Source of the DNA: JAAFJM01 sp964529175
Lineage (GTDB): Bacteria > Bacteroidota > Bacteroidia > UKL13-3
Assembly: GCA_964529175.1 (NCBI GenBank)
Contig: CAZGVO010000005.1
Location: 62,001-126,000, forward strand
Direction: 5' to 3'
DNA length: 64,000 nucleotides
The translations under genes were made by a program, and so were the position numbers. Positions within the stretch are counted from its first letter, which is position 1, and each line of letters opens with the position of its first letter. Under the pieces are notes generated by a model. That model made no database searches. It saw only the letters and a list, made by a program, of their open reading frames with translations, and was not told the DNA's origin. This document shows positions 7,640 through 15,653 of this stretch, piece by piece.

Positions 7640-10138
7640 TTAATTTTTAAATAAATAAACTGGGAAATTTTCTTCGGTAGACTCTACCAAATGGTTCAAG
7701 TTTGGGGCTAACTCTAATTTAGATTTTAAAGGCTTGTATGGCACAAATTGACCATCTTTAAAAACCTGCAATTTTCTGGTAACAGGATTAACAGATACCA
7801 AATGCATCCATTCATTATTATACCATTCGTAAGTTTCAGGAGCTTGGCTAATAGCTTCTAAAACAATTTCTGGATAATGCTCTACAATTACCAGCATCCT
7901 AATGGGGTCATGAACTTCTATCATTTGACTTGGTAATCCAGGTCTTAAATCGCCATCAATTCCATTGGCTACACCAATTAAACCCATTACATTATGAGGC
8001 AGTTTGGTTCCTGCTCCTAATTTTTGATTATCAACTCTTGAGAAGTAATATTCTAAATTTATACCTCCACAAACAGGCCCAATAGGTTTTAAAATATTGG
8101 TTAAAAACGCTCCATCCAAATCTATTTTGTAGTCGTACGAGTTTAAAAACGAACGTCTATCTAAAAACAAATGTTTGGTTAACTCACGCTGCCCAACTAT
8201 GCACAAAGCATTGGTAGCGTGGTTTAATTCTGGCCTTGGTTCAAATAAAGAAACAGAGCGCAATTTTACAGCTTCATGCACTTTTTTAGCACTGTCTTTG
8301 GTATTGGTTAGTATAAATCTGCGTGAGCGTTCTTTTGCATTTTCATCTAACGATTTTTGGAACGTTTTTTTATTTTGTTGATGAAGCATTTTATTGGTTT
8401 CATTCAATAAATCTTCATCATAAAATTCCATTTCATCGCGAGTGGTATCGTGTAAAACACCCATAAATTGGGTGGTGTCGGGTATTGCTAATCCTTTATT
8501 TGCAAGTATTTCTCTTACCTTTTTATGATTAGCCATAAAACTCATTACTCGTGCATTCACCGAACCAGGTCTGCCTGAACATGCCCCGCAATCGTAACCT
8601 GCGTAGTGTGTATTGTTAATGCTACTGGCACCGTGCCCAACCAAATAAACCAAGGGAGCAAAGTTTTCAATTAAGCCAATGCTGTTTAATAAATTTTGAA
8701 CACGAATAACCATTTCATCAACAGTAAAACCAATCTGCAAATCACCTTCTCGTTGGTTTATATTTTTATTTTCGATTGTTAATTGCGAAAATTTATCCAT
8801 GTGCTTAAATGATGAAGTAGTAGCAGGGCCTATGGTAGGTTTAAAAATATTTACTGCTAGTTTAAATGCAGACGAAAAACCCAGCGTTTGCGATATAATC
8901 CAACCTTGAAAAAGCGAATGACTCTTTTTGCTGTAATGTGCATCTTTATCTTTATTACCCTTGGTATTTATTTCTTTAATTAAATATTGGGGAGTAACAG
9001 GTGCTGGGCATAATTTGGTATGGAATTTTCCATTTTTTGGTTGATAAAAAAACTCTACTCCAAAAAATCCTGGAGTACCAAATGTTTCACATTTTTCATC
9101 ATTTAATTCTACATACCTGCGTATAGAGCATTCTCTATCGTCAATACAAAATAATGCTTGAAAACTTTTAGCAGTTTTTGGTGCTTTGTTATCGTAACCT
9201 AATTGCACTCCAGCTAATACTTGGTCGTAATACGTCCATTCATAAGCATCTTGCCAAAGCATAATTACCTCGTTAAGCTCAGTAATTGCTACTGGAGCAA
9301 ACAATGGTGTAGGCTTTTCTTTTAAAGTATCTTTTATCGGTTTCCAATTGTCTCCATATTGGCTGTCTAAGGCGTTTATTTCCAATAAAAGTTCAAATAC
9401 TATAAAATCGTGTAAAGTAATTTTTTTAGTATCTAACAATGCATTTGGATTGTCTTCAATAAACGATACCATGCCTGACCAGCCTTGGTGCGCAAACTGT
9501 TGGTCGTATAAATATTGAGCATATAAAGTTTCATCGCCTACCAATATTTCAAGCAAGTGTTCCATTGAACATTTGTTATTGAGCAGTAAATTTCTAACTC
9601 TTTTTGAGTTAAAAATACTGCCATAACTCATGCGTTCAAATTCTCTGATTGATGAAAGAAAACCTTTGTGCTCTACTGGAAAATTCCAAATAGCAATTCC
9701 TTGATCTAAATAGCTGCAAACAATTCTGAATAACAACGGATGAACCAACGCATCCATATCTATTTTATAATTGTTTTTCCAATTGGCTTTTAGTTTTCCT
9801 ATTCTGGAATCAATTTGATAGTCGAATTGTTTATTTAATAATTTGTCTTTCCATAATACCAATTCATCCATTCCTTTGCGCTCTGTAATTATATTTTCGA
9901 GAACTTGGGTATCAATTTTACCACTCTGGTGTAAGTTCCTATAATCGTTAAGCGAAAGGGTAGTTTTAAAACCAAATATTTTAGCTGCCTGGTGCAATGC
10001 ATCATAAAATTTTAAGTTTTGAAACGAATGAAGTGTGTTGTGATGAATAAAATCTTTTAATGGTGCTTGAGCGGGCAAAAAATGCTTTAACTCATGCAAA
10101 ACCTCATGTTCGTTGAAGTTTGATTGATTATTTTTCAT
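7640..10138 (-). CDS. dabA: DabA, zinc carbonic-anhydrase-like subunit of the DAB inorganic-carbon pump
   Basis: An 832-residue DUF2309/UPF0753 protein. The zinc-site residues known from Halothiobacillus DabA (Cys, Asp, His, Cys) are all visible: Cys331 and Asp333 in CIDDRE, His502 in VGHGASS, and Cys517 in GYDCGAC with the expected 15-residue spacing from the His. DabA works on the cytoplasmic face with DabB, hydrating CO2 to bicarbonate that is then trapped. The two genes are 8 bases apart and surely cotranscribed. Start is the ATG at 10138. No Rubisco or carboxysome genes are in view, so the bicarbonate probably serves heterotrophic carboxylations. Confidence 0.95.
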   Translation of the reverse strand: MKNNQSNFNEHEVLHELKHFLPAQAPLKDFIHHNTLHSFQNLKFYDALHQAAKIFGFKTTLSLNDYRNLHQSGKIDTQVLENIITERKGMDELVLWKDKLLNKQFDYQIDSRIGKLKANWKNNYKIDMDALVHPLLFRIVCSYLDQGIAIWNFPVEHKGFLSSIREFERMSYGSIFNSKRVRNLLLNNKCSMEHLLEILVGDETLYAQYLYDQQFAHQGWSGMVSFIEDNPNALLDTKKITLHDFIVFELLLEINALDSQYGDNWKPIKDTLKEKPTPLFAPVAITELNEVIMLWQDAYEWTYYDQVLAGVQLGYDNKAPKTAKSFQALFCIDDRECSIRRYVELNDEKCETFGTPGFFGVEFFYQPKNGKFHTKLCPAPVTPQYLIKEINTKGNKDKDAHYSKKSHSLFQGWIISQTLGFSSAFKLAVNIFKPTIGPATTSSFKHMDKFSQLTIENKNINQREGDLQIGFTVDEMVIRVQNLLNSIGLIENFAPLVYLVGHGASSINNTHYAGYDCGACSGRPGSVNARVMSFMANHKKVREILANKGLAIPDTTQFMGVLHDTTRDEMEFYDEDLLNETNKMLHQQNKKTFQKSLDENAKERSRRFILTNTKDSAKKVHEAVKLRSVSLFEPRPELNHATNALCIVGQRELTKHLFLDRRSFLNSYDYKIDLDGAFLTNILKPIGPVCGGINLEYYFSRVDNQKLGAGTKLPHNVMGLIGVANGIDGDLRPGLPSQMIEVHDPIRMLVIVEHYPEIVLEAISQAPETYEWYNNEWMHLVSVNPVTRKLQVFKDGQFVPYKPLKSKLELAPNLNHLVESTEENFPVYLFKN

Positions 10139-10330
10139 TTTTACATAAATACATGCTAATCAATGTGTTTAGCCATGTTTGTTTTAATGTTTTACAATAA
10201 AAAACAAGCAGTCTTAAATGCAAAAAAAATTGCAAAAAGGCTAATTGCTTTAAAAATGTTTAATAAAATTGTTGATTTTTAAAATATTGGCCGCCATAAC
10301 AGCCAAAAGTGCCTGAAAGGCTAATGAATA

Positions 10331-10681
10331 CTATATTCTAAAGCAGTTTACAGCTTTAAAAATTGATAAACTTAACGGATAAGTATAACTTATTTGATGA
10401 GTAAGTAAATAGTTGGTAGTTAAGTTAATGTGATTAAAAAATACACTTAAATAGTGTAATTCAATAAATAAATCTTTGGTATTGTTTTCCTCGGTTTCAT
10501 CTTCGTCAAACTCGCTATTGGCAAGGTTTAACGAAATGTTTTGGTTATGATGAGAGGCGTGAATGGTCGATTTGTTTTCAACTTTAGTATTTGCCGAAAA
10601 CATGCCTTGTCCAAAACATATTTTTAACATCAAAACCGATGCTAATAACATAAATAAACGTGCAGTTCTATTTTTCACCAC
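10331..10681 (-). CDS. Hypothetical exported small protein
   Basis: A 116-residue protein of unknown function. It starts at a GTG (10681), which gives a charged n-region (VKNRTARLF) followed by a hydrophobic stretch to CFGQG, a plausible signal peptide. The middle is acidic (EFDEDETEENN, about residues 57-68) and His-rich just before that (HASHHNQN). No domain is recognised. It lies 192 bases upstream of dabA on the same strand. A His-rich, acidic, exported protein might bind metal, but that is speculation. A start at the internal ATG at 10651 would remove the charged n-region and is less likely. Confidence 0.5.
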   Translation of the reverse strand: MVKNRTARLFMLLASVLMLKICFGQGMFSANTKVENKSTIHASHHNQNISLNLANSEFDEDETEENNTKDLFIELHYLSVFFNHINLTTNYLLTHQISYTYPLSLSIFKAVNCFRI

Positions 10682-10824
10682 ACAAAGGAACGATATAAAA
10701 TGGATTTGTCAATTTTAAATTCAATAACTTTTATAACCTTTTTATTTTCACAACAAATTATTCATAATTTTTACACTTAGCAAACACTTTGTTGTGTAAA
10801 ATGCCAATCAAAAAGACAAGAATT

Positions 10825-11010
10825 TTACTTTTTGAATTTACTTCTTATAAATATGACGGAGTCGTAAATAACATAGCTAATGATCAAACCAATTAGAACA
10901 GCAATCCAATAATTACTAAGTATTTGACTACTATTTTTGAAAAAGTAAAATAACAAAGAAAAAATTACTGCTAGTAATGTTAGTAGTATCTGTGGGTTAA
11001 AATTTTTCAT
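10825..11010 (-). CDS. Small two-helix membrane protein, unknown
   Basis: A 61-residue protein from the ATG at 11010; the frame is also open to a TTG at 11031. It has two hydrophobic helices (about residues 8-24 and 34-53) and a basic tail FIRSKFKK, so it is probably an inner-membrane hairpin with its C-terminus in the cytoplasm. It lies 21 bases after the MOSC gene stop, which suggests it is the last gene of that operon. No family is recognised. Confidence 0.5.
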   Translation of the reverse strand: MKNFNPQILLTLLAVIFSLLFYFFKNSSQILSNYWIAVLIGLIISYVIYDSVIFIRSKFKK

Positions 11011-11031
11011 ATTGCTAGATTGGTTACACAA

Positions 11032-11826
11032 TTATAAAATAATTTCATCACCAATTTTAATTTCATGTTCAATTTTTGAGGTAATGAGGTTTTGGCCAAA
11101 CAATACATTATTGTCTTTACTTCTAAAAGTAGCCAATGTTTTCAGTGGTTCAGAACTAGTTTTGGTTGTATTTTGGTCAATGGTGGTAATTACGCATCGG
11201 CTACATGGTTTTACACCTTTTAGTAAATTTTTACCAATGCTAAAATTCTTAAAATGGTCTTCATCAAAAGGTTTTCCTCCTGTAAAAACTATGTTTGGCC
11301 TGAATCTATCCATACTAATTGGTTTTGGCAATTTGGCATTTAAAAAATTAAGCGATTCTTGACCAATTATCAAAATAGGAAAACCATCGCTAAAGCTGGT
11401 TATTTCGTTGTTATGAGCATATTTTTCACTTACCTTTCTTTCCGATTGGTTAGGCATGTAAAATAACTTGCAAGTAAAATTTAACATTTTGCTAAACCAT
11501 ACTGAACCAAAAGCATATTCGATTGCTTCGCACTCATCATCCCAAACTTTAACAGTCTCTGTCTGACCAGTTATTTCAAAAGGAATTTGGAAACTATTTT
11601 CTTTGTAATTAACAGTAAATGAGGAAACTTCTTTGTTAAGTTTAAACAATGCTAATTCTTTAAATTCACGCTGAGTAATAAAATAGTTGTGTTCATTGCA
11701 AAGCATCCACCTTCTATCGTATTGCAATCCTCTGGGTTCAATATTGCTTTCGGTAAGTTTAATTCCGCCCAACGATTTTATGGGGTAAATATAAATTTCA
11801 GAAATACAATACTTCATGTGATTCAT
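11032..11826 (-). CDS. MOSC-domain protein (YcbX/MOCO-sulfurase C-terminal type)
   Basis: A 264-residue protein with the MOSC N-terminal beta-barrel (residues about 5-115; YPIKSLGG and RGLQYDRRWM are typical). The MOSC domain proper follows, with FRPNIVF, FDEDHF and the conserved KPCSRCVITT around residue 210, whose Cys is the usual catalytic or carrier residue. Such proteins handle molybdenum cofactor or related N-hydroxylated substrates, often with a reductase partner. None is fused here. The ATG at 11826 abuts the lptB stop; another ATG lies 9 bases on (11817). Probably cotranscribed with lptB. Confidence 0.85.
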   Translation of the reverse strand: MNHMKYCISEIYIYPIKSLGGIKLTESNIEPRGLQYDRRWMLCNEHNYFITQREFKELALFKLNKEVSSFTVNYKENSFQIPFEITGQTETVKVWDDECEAIEYAFGSVWFSKMLNFTCKLFYMPNQSERKVSEKYAHNNEITSFSDGFPILIIGQESLNFLNAKLPKPISMDRFRPNIVFTGGKPFDEDHFKNFSIGKNLLKGVKPCSRCVITTIDQNTTKTSSEPLKTLATFRSKDNNVLFGQNLITSKIEHEIKIGDEIIL

Positions 11827-12549
11827 TTACCTCAACACAAAATTTTGTCCTAAATAAACCCTACGAACCATTTCGTCATCAGCTAATTCTTGGCCAGTTC
11901 CAGCTTTTAAAATTTTACCTTCAAAAAGTAAATAAGCTCTGTCAACTATCGAAAGTGTTTCGTGAACATTATGATCGGTTACCAAAATACCAATATTTTT
12001 ATGTTTAAGTTTAGCTACAATCACCTGAATATCTTCTACCGCAATGGGGTCAATACCTGCAAAAGGTTCATCTAATAAAATAAATTTAGGGTTTACAGCC
12101 AATGCTCGCGCTATTTCGGTTCTACGTCTTTCGCCACCACTCAATACATTTCCCATGCTTTTACGCACTTTGTGTAGGGTAAATTCGTCTATTAATGATT
12201 CTAATTTATCTCGCTGTTCTTCTTTGGTCATATCGGTAAGTTCCATTACCGCTTTAATATTATCTTCTACGCTTAAAGTTCTAAAAATACTCGCCTCTTG
12301 CGGTAAGTAACCCAAACCTTTTTGTGCCCTTTTATACATAGGCATGGCAGTTAAATCTTCGCCATCAAGTGTTACAGTGCCTTCGTCAGGTTTTATTAAA
12401 CCTACTGTCATATAAAAAGTAGTGGTTTTTCCGGCTCCGTTTGGTCCAAGTAAACCAACGCATTCGCCTTGTTCTACCTCAATAGATACATTGTTTACAA
12501 CAGTTCTTTTTTTATAACGCTTAACTAAATTGTGGCTTTCTAACTTCAT
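11827..12549 (-). CDS. lptB: LptB, ATPase of the lipopolysaccharide export ABC transporter
   Basis: A 240-residue ABC ATPase of standard length. Visible motifs are Walker A GPNGAGKTT (35-43), Q-loop Gln84, signature LSGGE (136-140), Walker B FILLDEP (156-162) and switch His193 in TDHNVHE. The pattern, including YLPQEASIF, matches LptB, which powers LPS transfer from the inner membrane through LptFG-C. The partner genes are not in this window. Start is the ATG at 12549, next to a divergent intergenic region. Confidence 0.94.
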   Translation of the reverse strand: MKLESHNLVKRYKKRTVVNNVSIEVEQGECVGLLGPNGAGKTTTFYMTVGLIKPDEGTVTLDGEDLTAMPMYKRAQKGLGYLPQEASIFRTLSVEDNIKAVMELTDMTKEEQRDKLESLIDEFTLHKVRKSMGNVLSGGERRRTEIARALAVNPKFILLDEPFAGIDPIAVEDIQVIVAKLKHKNIGILVTDHNVHETLSIVDRAYLLFEGKILKAGTGQELADDEMVRRVYLGQNFVLR

Positions 12550-12858
12550 AAATTTTTACTTTAAACAGCAATAATTACTTTGCAAGTATAATGCCAATAA
12601 TGCTATTTTTTATAATTGTTTATAGACTATGGTTAACAGACCATTTACGATAGACAATTAAGAATTTAAGTTAGCACATAAGCTATGGGGGATTGAAACA
12701 TTTTGAATTGTTATTGAAATATTTGAGTTTAAAGCCTTAAATAAAATTGGCTAATTCCAACAGATCAATAATGGTCTATCATCCATGGTCTATTAAACTA
12801 TTAACTACTGCCAATTTTGTGCAATGCCATGCAATTATTATATTCGCCATCCCAAATA
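12550..12858. other. Divergent intergenic region between lptB and a conserved hypothetical gene
   Basis: 309 bases without a gene. On the - strand, 12583-12590 reads TATACTTG, one mismatch from the Bacteroidota -7 box TAnnTTTG, and could serve lptB. ATGGTCTAT occurs twice (12772-12780 and 12784-12792) and a related block is near 12626-12656. This low-complexity wording recurs before 17092. No ncRNA or strong hairpin was seen. Confidence 0.4.
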
Positions 12859-13227
12859 ATGAATGCAACATTTGAAACTCAGCTAAATGCTTTAAAGGCC
12901 GATATTGACTTTTTTAGTGAATCAATAAAAGAGGTGGCCATTGATATGGTAAAAGAAAAATTTACCCAGTTTCCCATTTTTATAGCATCGGAACATGAGG
13001 TAAAAATTGGCGAACTTATTTTGGCTCGTGCCGATTTTGCTCGCGATAACGATATTTATGCTTCAACCATGGAAGAAATGGTAGAGCGTAAAGTGATTGA
13101 TAAAACAAAACAAGAAGATTTTAAACAAAACTATAAGAGCTACAAAACTCATTGTTGTGTGCTTTGGCTTACACCCACTTCGGCTCAGTTTGTTTATATT
13201 CCCTATAAAAAAGGAGAAAAATTTTAG
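12859..13227 (+). CDS. Conserved hypothetical cytoplasmic protein
   Basis: A 122-residue soluble protein. The ATG at 12859 (MNATFETQL) is chosen over the ATG at 12817 because the extra residues look like intergenic sequence. The first half is helical and acidic, around KADIDFFSESIKEVAIDMVKEK. The second half has a mixed pattern ending THCCVLWLTPTSAQFVYIPY. It has no signal peptide and no recognisable catalytic motif. It lies 3 bases upstream of a glycosyltransferase gene and is probably cotranscribed with it. I believe similar proteins occur in Bacteroidota, but no function is known to me. Confidence 0.7.
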   Translation: MNATFETQLNALKADIDFFSESIKEVAIDMVKEKFTQFPIFIASEHEVKIGELILARADFARDNDIYASTMEEMVERKVIDKTKQEDFKQNYKSYKTHCCVLWLTPTSAQFVYIPYKKGEKF

Positions 13228-13230
13228 CTA

Positions 13231-14253
13231 ATGACTAATTACCCTAAAGTTTCTGTAGTAATTATTCATTGGAATAAGGTAGAATATTTACAAAAATTTT
13301 TGCCTTCGGTGGTGGCAAGTAATTATCCAAACTTGGAAATTGTGCTTGCAGATAACCATTCGAGCGATGATTCTGTAAAATTTATTACCGAAAACTATCC
13401 GCAAATAAAAGTAGTACAAAATGGTTATAATTATGGTTATGCAGGTGGTTATAATCAGGCGCTTAAACATGTAGAAGCCGATTATTATGTATTGTTAAAC
13501 AACGATATAGAAGTGGGCGAAAACTGGATTATGCCAGTTATAGAAGCCATGGAGGCCGATGCAACTGTGGCCGCAGCACAGCCTAAAATGTTACAATATA
13601 CCAACCGTAATTTTTTTGAATATGCGGGCGCTTCAGGCGGACACATGGATAAATTTGGTTATGTTTTTTGTCGTGGAAGGCTATTTGAAAAATGCGAAGA
13701 AGACAAGCTTCAGTATCAAAATATTGAGGAAATTTTTTGGGCTACAGGTGCGTGTTTATTCATCAAAGCCAAAGCATTTCATGAAGCCGAAGGATTTGAT
13801 GCCAACTTTTTTGCCCACATGGAAGAAGTAGATTTATGTTGGAGACTGCAATTGCTCGGTTATAAAATAATTAGTGTTCCTGAAAGTTATGTATTTCATT
13901 TAGGTGGTGGTACTTTAAGTAAATTAAGCGATAAAAAAACGTATTTAAACTTTAGAAATTCGTTGATTATGATGCTTAAAAACTTACCAACTGCGCAAGC
14001 GTTTTGGTTAATTCCTTTTAGGCATATGCTTGATTTACTGAGTTCTGTATTTTTTCTTTTAAACGGATTTCCTAAGCATAGTTTGGCTATTCATAAAGCG
14101 CATTATCATTTTGCCAAACATTTTTTTACTTGGTTAAAATTGCGCAAAAAAGTACAAGCTACCATCAAAAACAAAAATCTAACTGGAATTTATAACAAAA
14201 GCGTGGTTTGGAAGCATTTTGTGGAACAAAAACAATTTTACAGTGAGCTATAA
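13231..14253 (+). CDS. Family 2 glycosyltransferase
   Basis: A 340-residue GT-A fold protein. The N-terminal nucleotide-binding region begins VSVVIIHWN. Asp41 (LADNHSSDD) and the NND metal motif at 90-92 (LLNNDIEVG) bind the nucleotide sugar. The acceptor-side EEVDLCWRL lies around residue 205, followed by VFHLGGGTL. The C-terminal 80 residues carry a hydrophobic stretch that may associate with the membrane (FRHMLDLLSSVFFLLNGF). This is the rhamnosyltransferase-like branch used in LPS or polysaccharide assembly. Donor and acceptor cannot be read from the sequence. ATG start, 3 bases after the preceding gene. Confidence 0.9.
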   Translation: MTNYPKVSVVIIHWNKVEYLQKFLPSVVASNYPNLEIVLADNHSSDDSVKFITENYPQIKVVQNGYNYGYAGGYNQALKHVEADYYVLLNNDIEVGENWIMPVIEAMEADATVAAAQPKMLQYTNRNFFEYAGASGGHMDKFGYVFCRGRLFEKCEEDKLQYQNIEEIFWATGACLFIKAKAFHEAEGFDANFFAHMEEVDLCWRLQLLGYKIISVPESYVFHLGGGTLSKLSDKKTYLNFRNSLIMMLKNLPTAQAFWLIPFRHMLDLLSSVFFLLNGFPKHSLAIHKAHYHFAKHFFTWLKLRKKVQATIKNKNLTGIYNKSVVWKHFVEQKQFYSEL

Positions 14254-14264
14254 TTGCAGGTATA

Positions 14265-14294
14265 TTGTAAACTAAAAACTAAAATGTATTTTCG
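14265..14294 (+). promoter_or_regulatory. Probable sigma promoter for efp
   Basis: TTG (14265-14267), a 19-base spacer, then TATTTTCG (14287-14294) closely follow the Bacteroidota TTTG-N19-TAnnTTTG pattern. The extended word TATTTTCGCA recurs before pgk, and TACTTTCGCA before the tRNA at 59876. Confidence 0.5.
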
Positions 14295-14407
14295 CACCGC
14301 AAATTTGGTTGAGAAGTTATTAAGTTGACCAGTGATAAACTGGCAATTGATTAATAGCTAAGTACTAAATTACAAATAGTTAAATAGAAAAAATAAAAAA
14401 ATAAGTT

Positions 14408-14968
14408 ATGGCAAATACAGGCGATTTATTTAAGGGTTGTTATATAAAATACGAAGGCGAATTATGCCAAGTAATGGAATACCAACACCGTACACCAGGT
14501 AATTTACGCGCATTTTACCAAGTAGTATTGCGCAATGTAAAAAGTGGAAAACAAATTGAACAACGTTTACGTGCTGGCGAAAGTGTAGAGATGTTAAGAG
14601 TTGAACACCATGAAATGCAATATTTGTACAAAGATGGTACAAGCTTAGTATTAATGGATCCTGTATCCTTCGAACAAATTTATGTAGAAGAAAGTATGGT
14701 TGGAAATACAGCTAAGTTTTTAAAAGAAGAAATGATTTTAAAAGTAGCTTTAGAAAGTGATTCAGTAATTGGAATAGAACCACCTAACTTTGGTATTTAC
14801 GAAATTACTTACACTGAACCGGGTGTAAAAGGCGATACTGCAACCAATACTTTAAAACCTGCTACGCTTGATACTGGTGCTATAATAATGGTTCCTTTAT
14901 TTGTGAACGAAGGCGAAAAAATTAAAGTTGATTTACGCACAGAATCATACTCTGAAAGAGTTAAATAA
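14408..14968 (+). CDS. efp: Translation elongation factor P
   Basis: A 186-residue protein with the three beta-barrel domains of EF-P and the C-terminal signature region DTATNTLKPATLDTGAIIMV. EF-P binds between ribosomal P and E sites and relieves stalling at polyproline. The loop that normally carries the modified Lys or Arg reads RTPGNLRAF, so Asn32 occupies the position of E. coli Lys34; Arg34 is two residues later. No modification genes are nearby. Start is the ATG at 14408, matching the usual N-terminus. A promoter and terminator bracket it as a single-gene unit. Confidence 0.95.
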   Translation: MANTGDLFKGCYIKYEGELCQVMEYQHRTPGNLRAFYQVVLRNVKSGKQIEQRLRAGESVEMLRVEHHEMQYLYKDGTSLVLMDPVSFEQIYVEESMVGNTAKFLKEEMILKVALESDSVIGIEPPNFGIYEITYTEPGVKGDTATNTLKPATLDTGAIIMVPLFVNEGEKIKVDLRTESYSERVK

Positions 14969-14986
14969 ATTACTTTTTAAATAGTT

Positions 14987-15018
14987 AAAAGCACCTGTAA
15001 TAAGGTGCTTTTTTAGTT
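14987..15018 (+). terminator. Rho-independent terminator of efp
   Basis: AAAAGCACCT pairs with AGGTGCTTTT across a 6-base loop, followed by further T. It lies 18 bases after the efp stop. Confidence 0.85.
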
Positions 15019-15141
15019 TTTGGTTACAGGTTTAGTCATATTTGTATTCTGTTCCATAAATGAATTTATTTTTTTAGAAATATTCATACTTATTACAGAA
15101 ATAAATTTTGTAATCTTGTATTCTCTTAATTTTTTCTGTCA

Positions 15142-15486
15142 ATGAGCAATAAAAATAAAAAAATTAGTGGCGTAGTTTTTAGCACTGATTCAGATTTTAG
15201 TTACGATTTTGAGCAGGAAGAAACTGCTGAAACCTTGCCTAATAACCAACAAAATCTTAAAATATTTTTAGATAAAAAAAACCGTGCAGGGAAAGTAGTT
15301 TCCGCTGTTAGTGGTTTTGTAGGCACTACTGAAGATTTAAATGCGTTAGGCTCAGCTTTAAAGAAACTTTGTGGAGTTGGTGGCAGTGTAAAAGATGGTG
15401 AAATTTTAATTCAAGGCGAGTTTAGAGATAAAATTTTAGCACATTTAATTAAATTAGGTTATAAAGCTAAGAAAGCTGGTGGATAA
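15142..15486 (+). CDS. SUI1/eIF1-like translation initiation factor (YciH family)
   Basis: A 114-residue protein. Residues about 35-110 form the SUI1 domain: a KNRAGKVVSAVSGF strand-loop, the LKKLCGVGGSVKDGEILIQG core, and the GEFRDKILAHLIKLGYKAKKAGG end. The bacterial YciH group resembles eukaryotic eIF1, and its role in start-site fidelity is only partly known. The N-terminal 30 residues are acidic and likely disordered. ATG start. It stands between the efp terminator and the MBL-rhodanese gene. Confidence 0.92.
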   Translation: MSNKNKKISGVVFSTDSDFSYDFEQEETAETLPNNQQNLKIFLDKKNRAGKVVSAVSGFVGTTEDLNALGSALKKLCGVGGSVKDGEILIQGEFRDKILAHLIKLGYKAKKAGG

Positions 15487-15580
15487 ATGAAATTCGAATT
15501 TCGGAATGCCAAAAATGCGAAGTAAAAAAATGATAGCTCACTTAAACTGCAATGAGCAAATCAACAATACAGCAATCCAA

Positions 15581-15604
15581 CCATTCAACCATTCAACCAT
15601 TCAA
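15581..15604 (+). repeat. Three tandem copies of CCATTCAA
   Basis: An 8-base unit is repeated exactly three times, with a partial copy (ATCCAA) just before. It sits 50 bases before the start of the MBL-rhodanese gene, in its probable leader region. Confidence 0.7.
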
Positions 15605-15653
15605 CAAAACAACCTTTAAATCTCTAAATCAAAAATCATCAAATATTAAAAAC

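Noticed and set aside
15581..15604. CCATTCAA repeats as a CRISPR
   Set aside because: Units are 8 bases in tandem without spacers, and no cas gene is near.
15552..15653. N-terminal extension of the MBL-rhodanese ORF
   Set aside because: It encodes repeat-derived sequence (Gln/Ser/Phe-rich); homologues start near MIIEQLYTNC.
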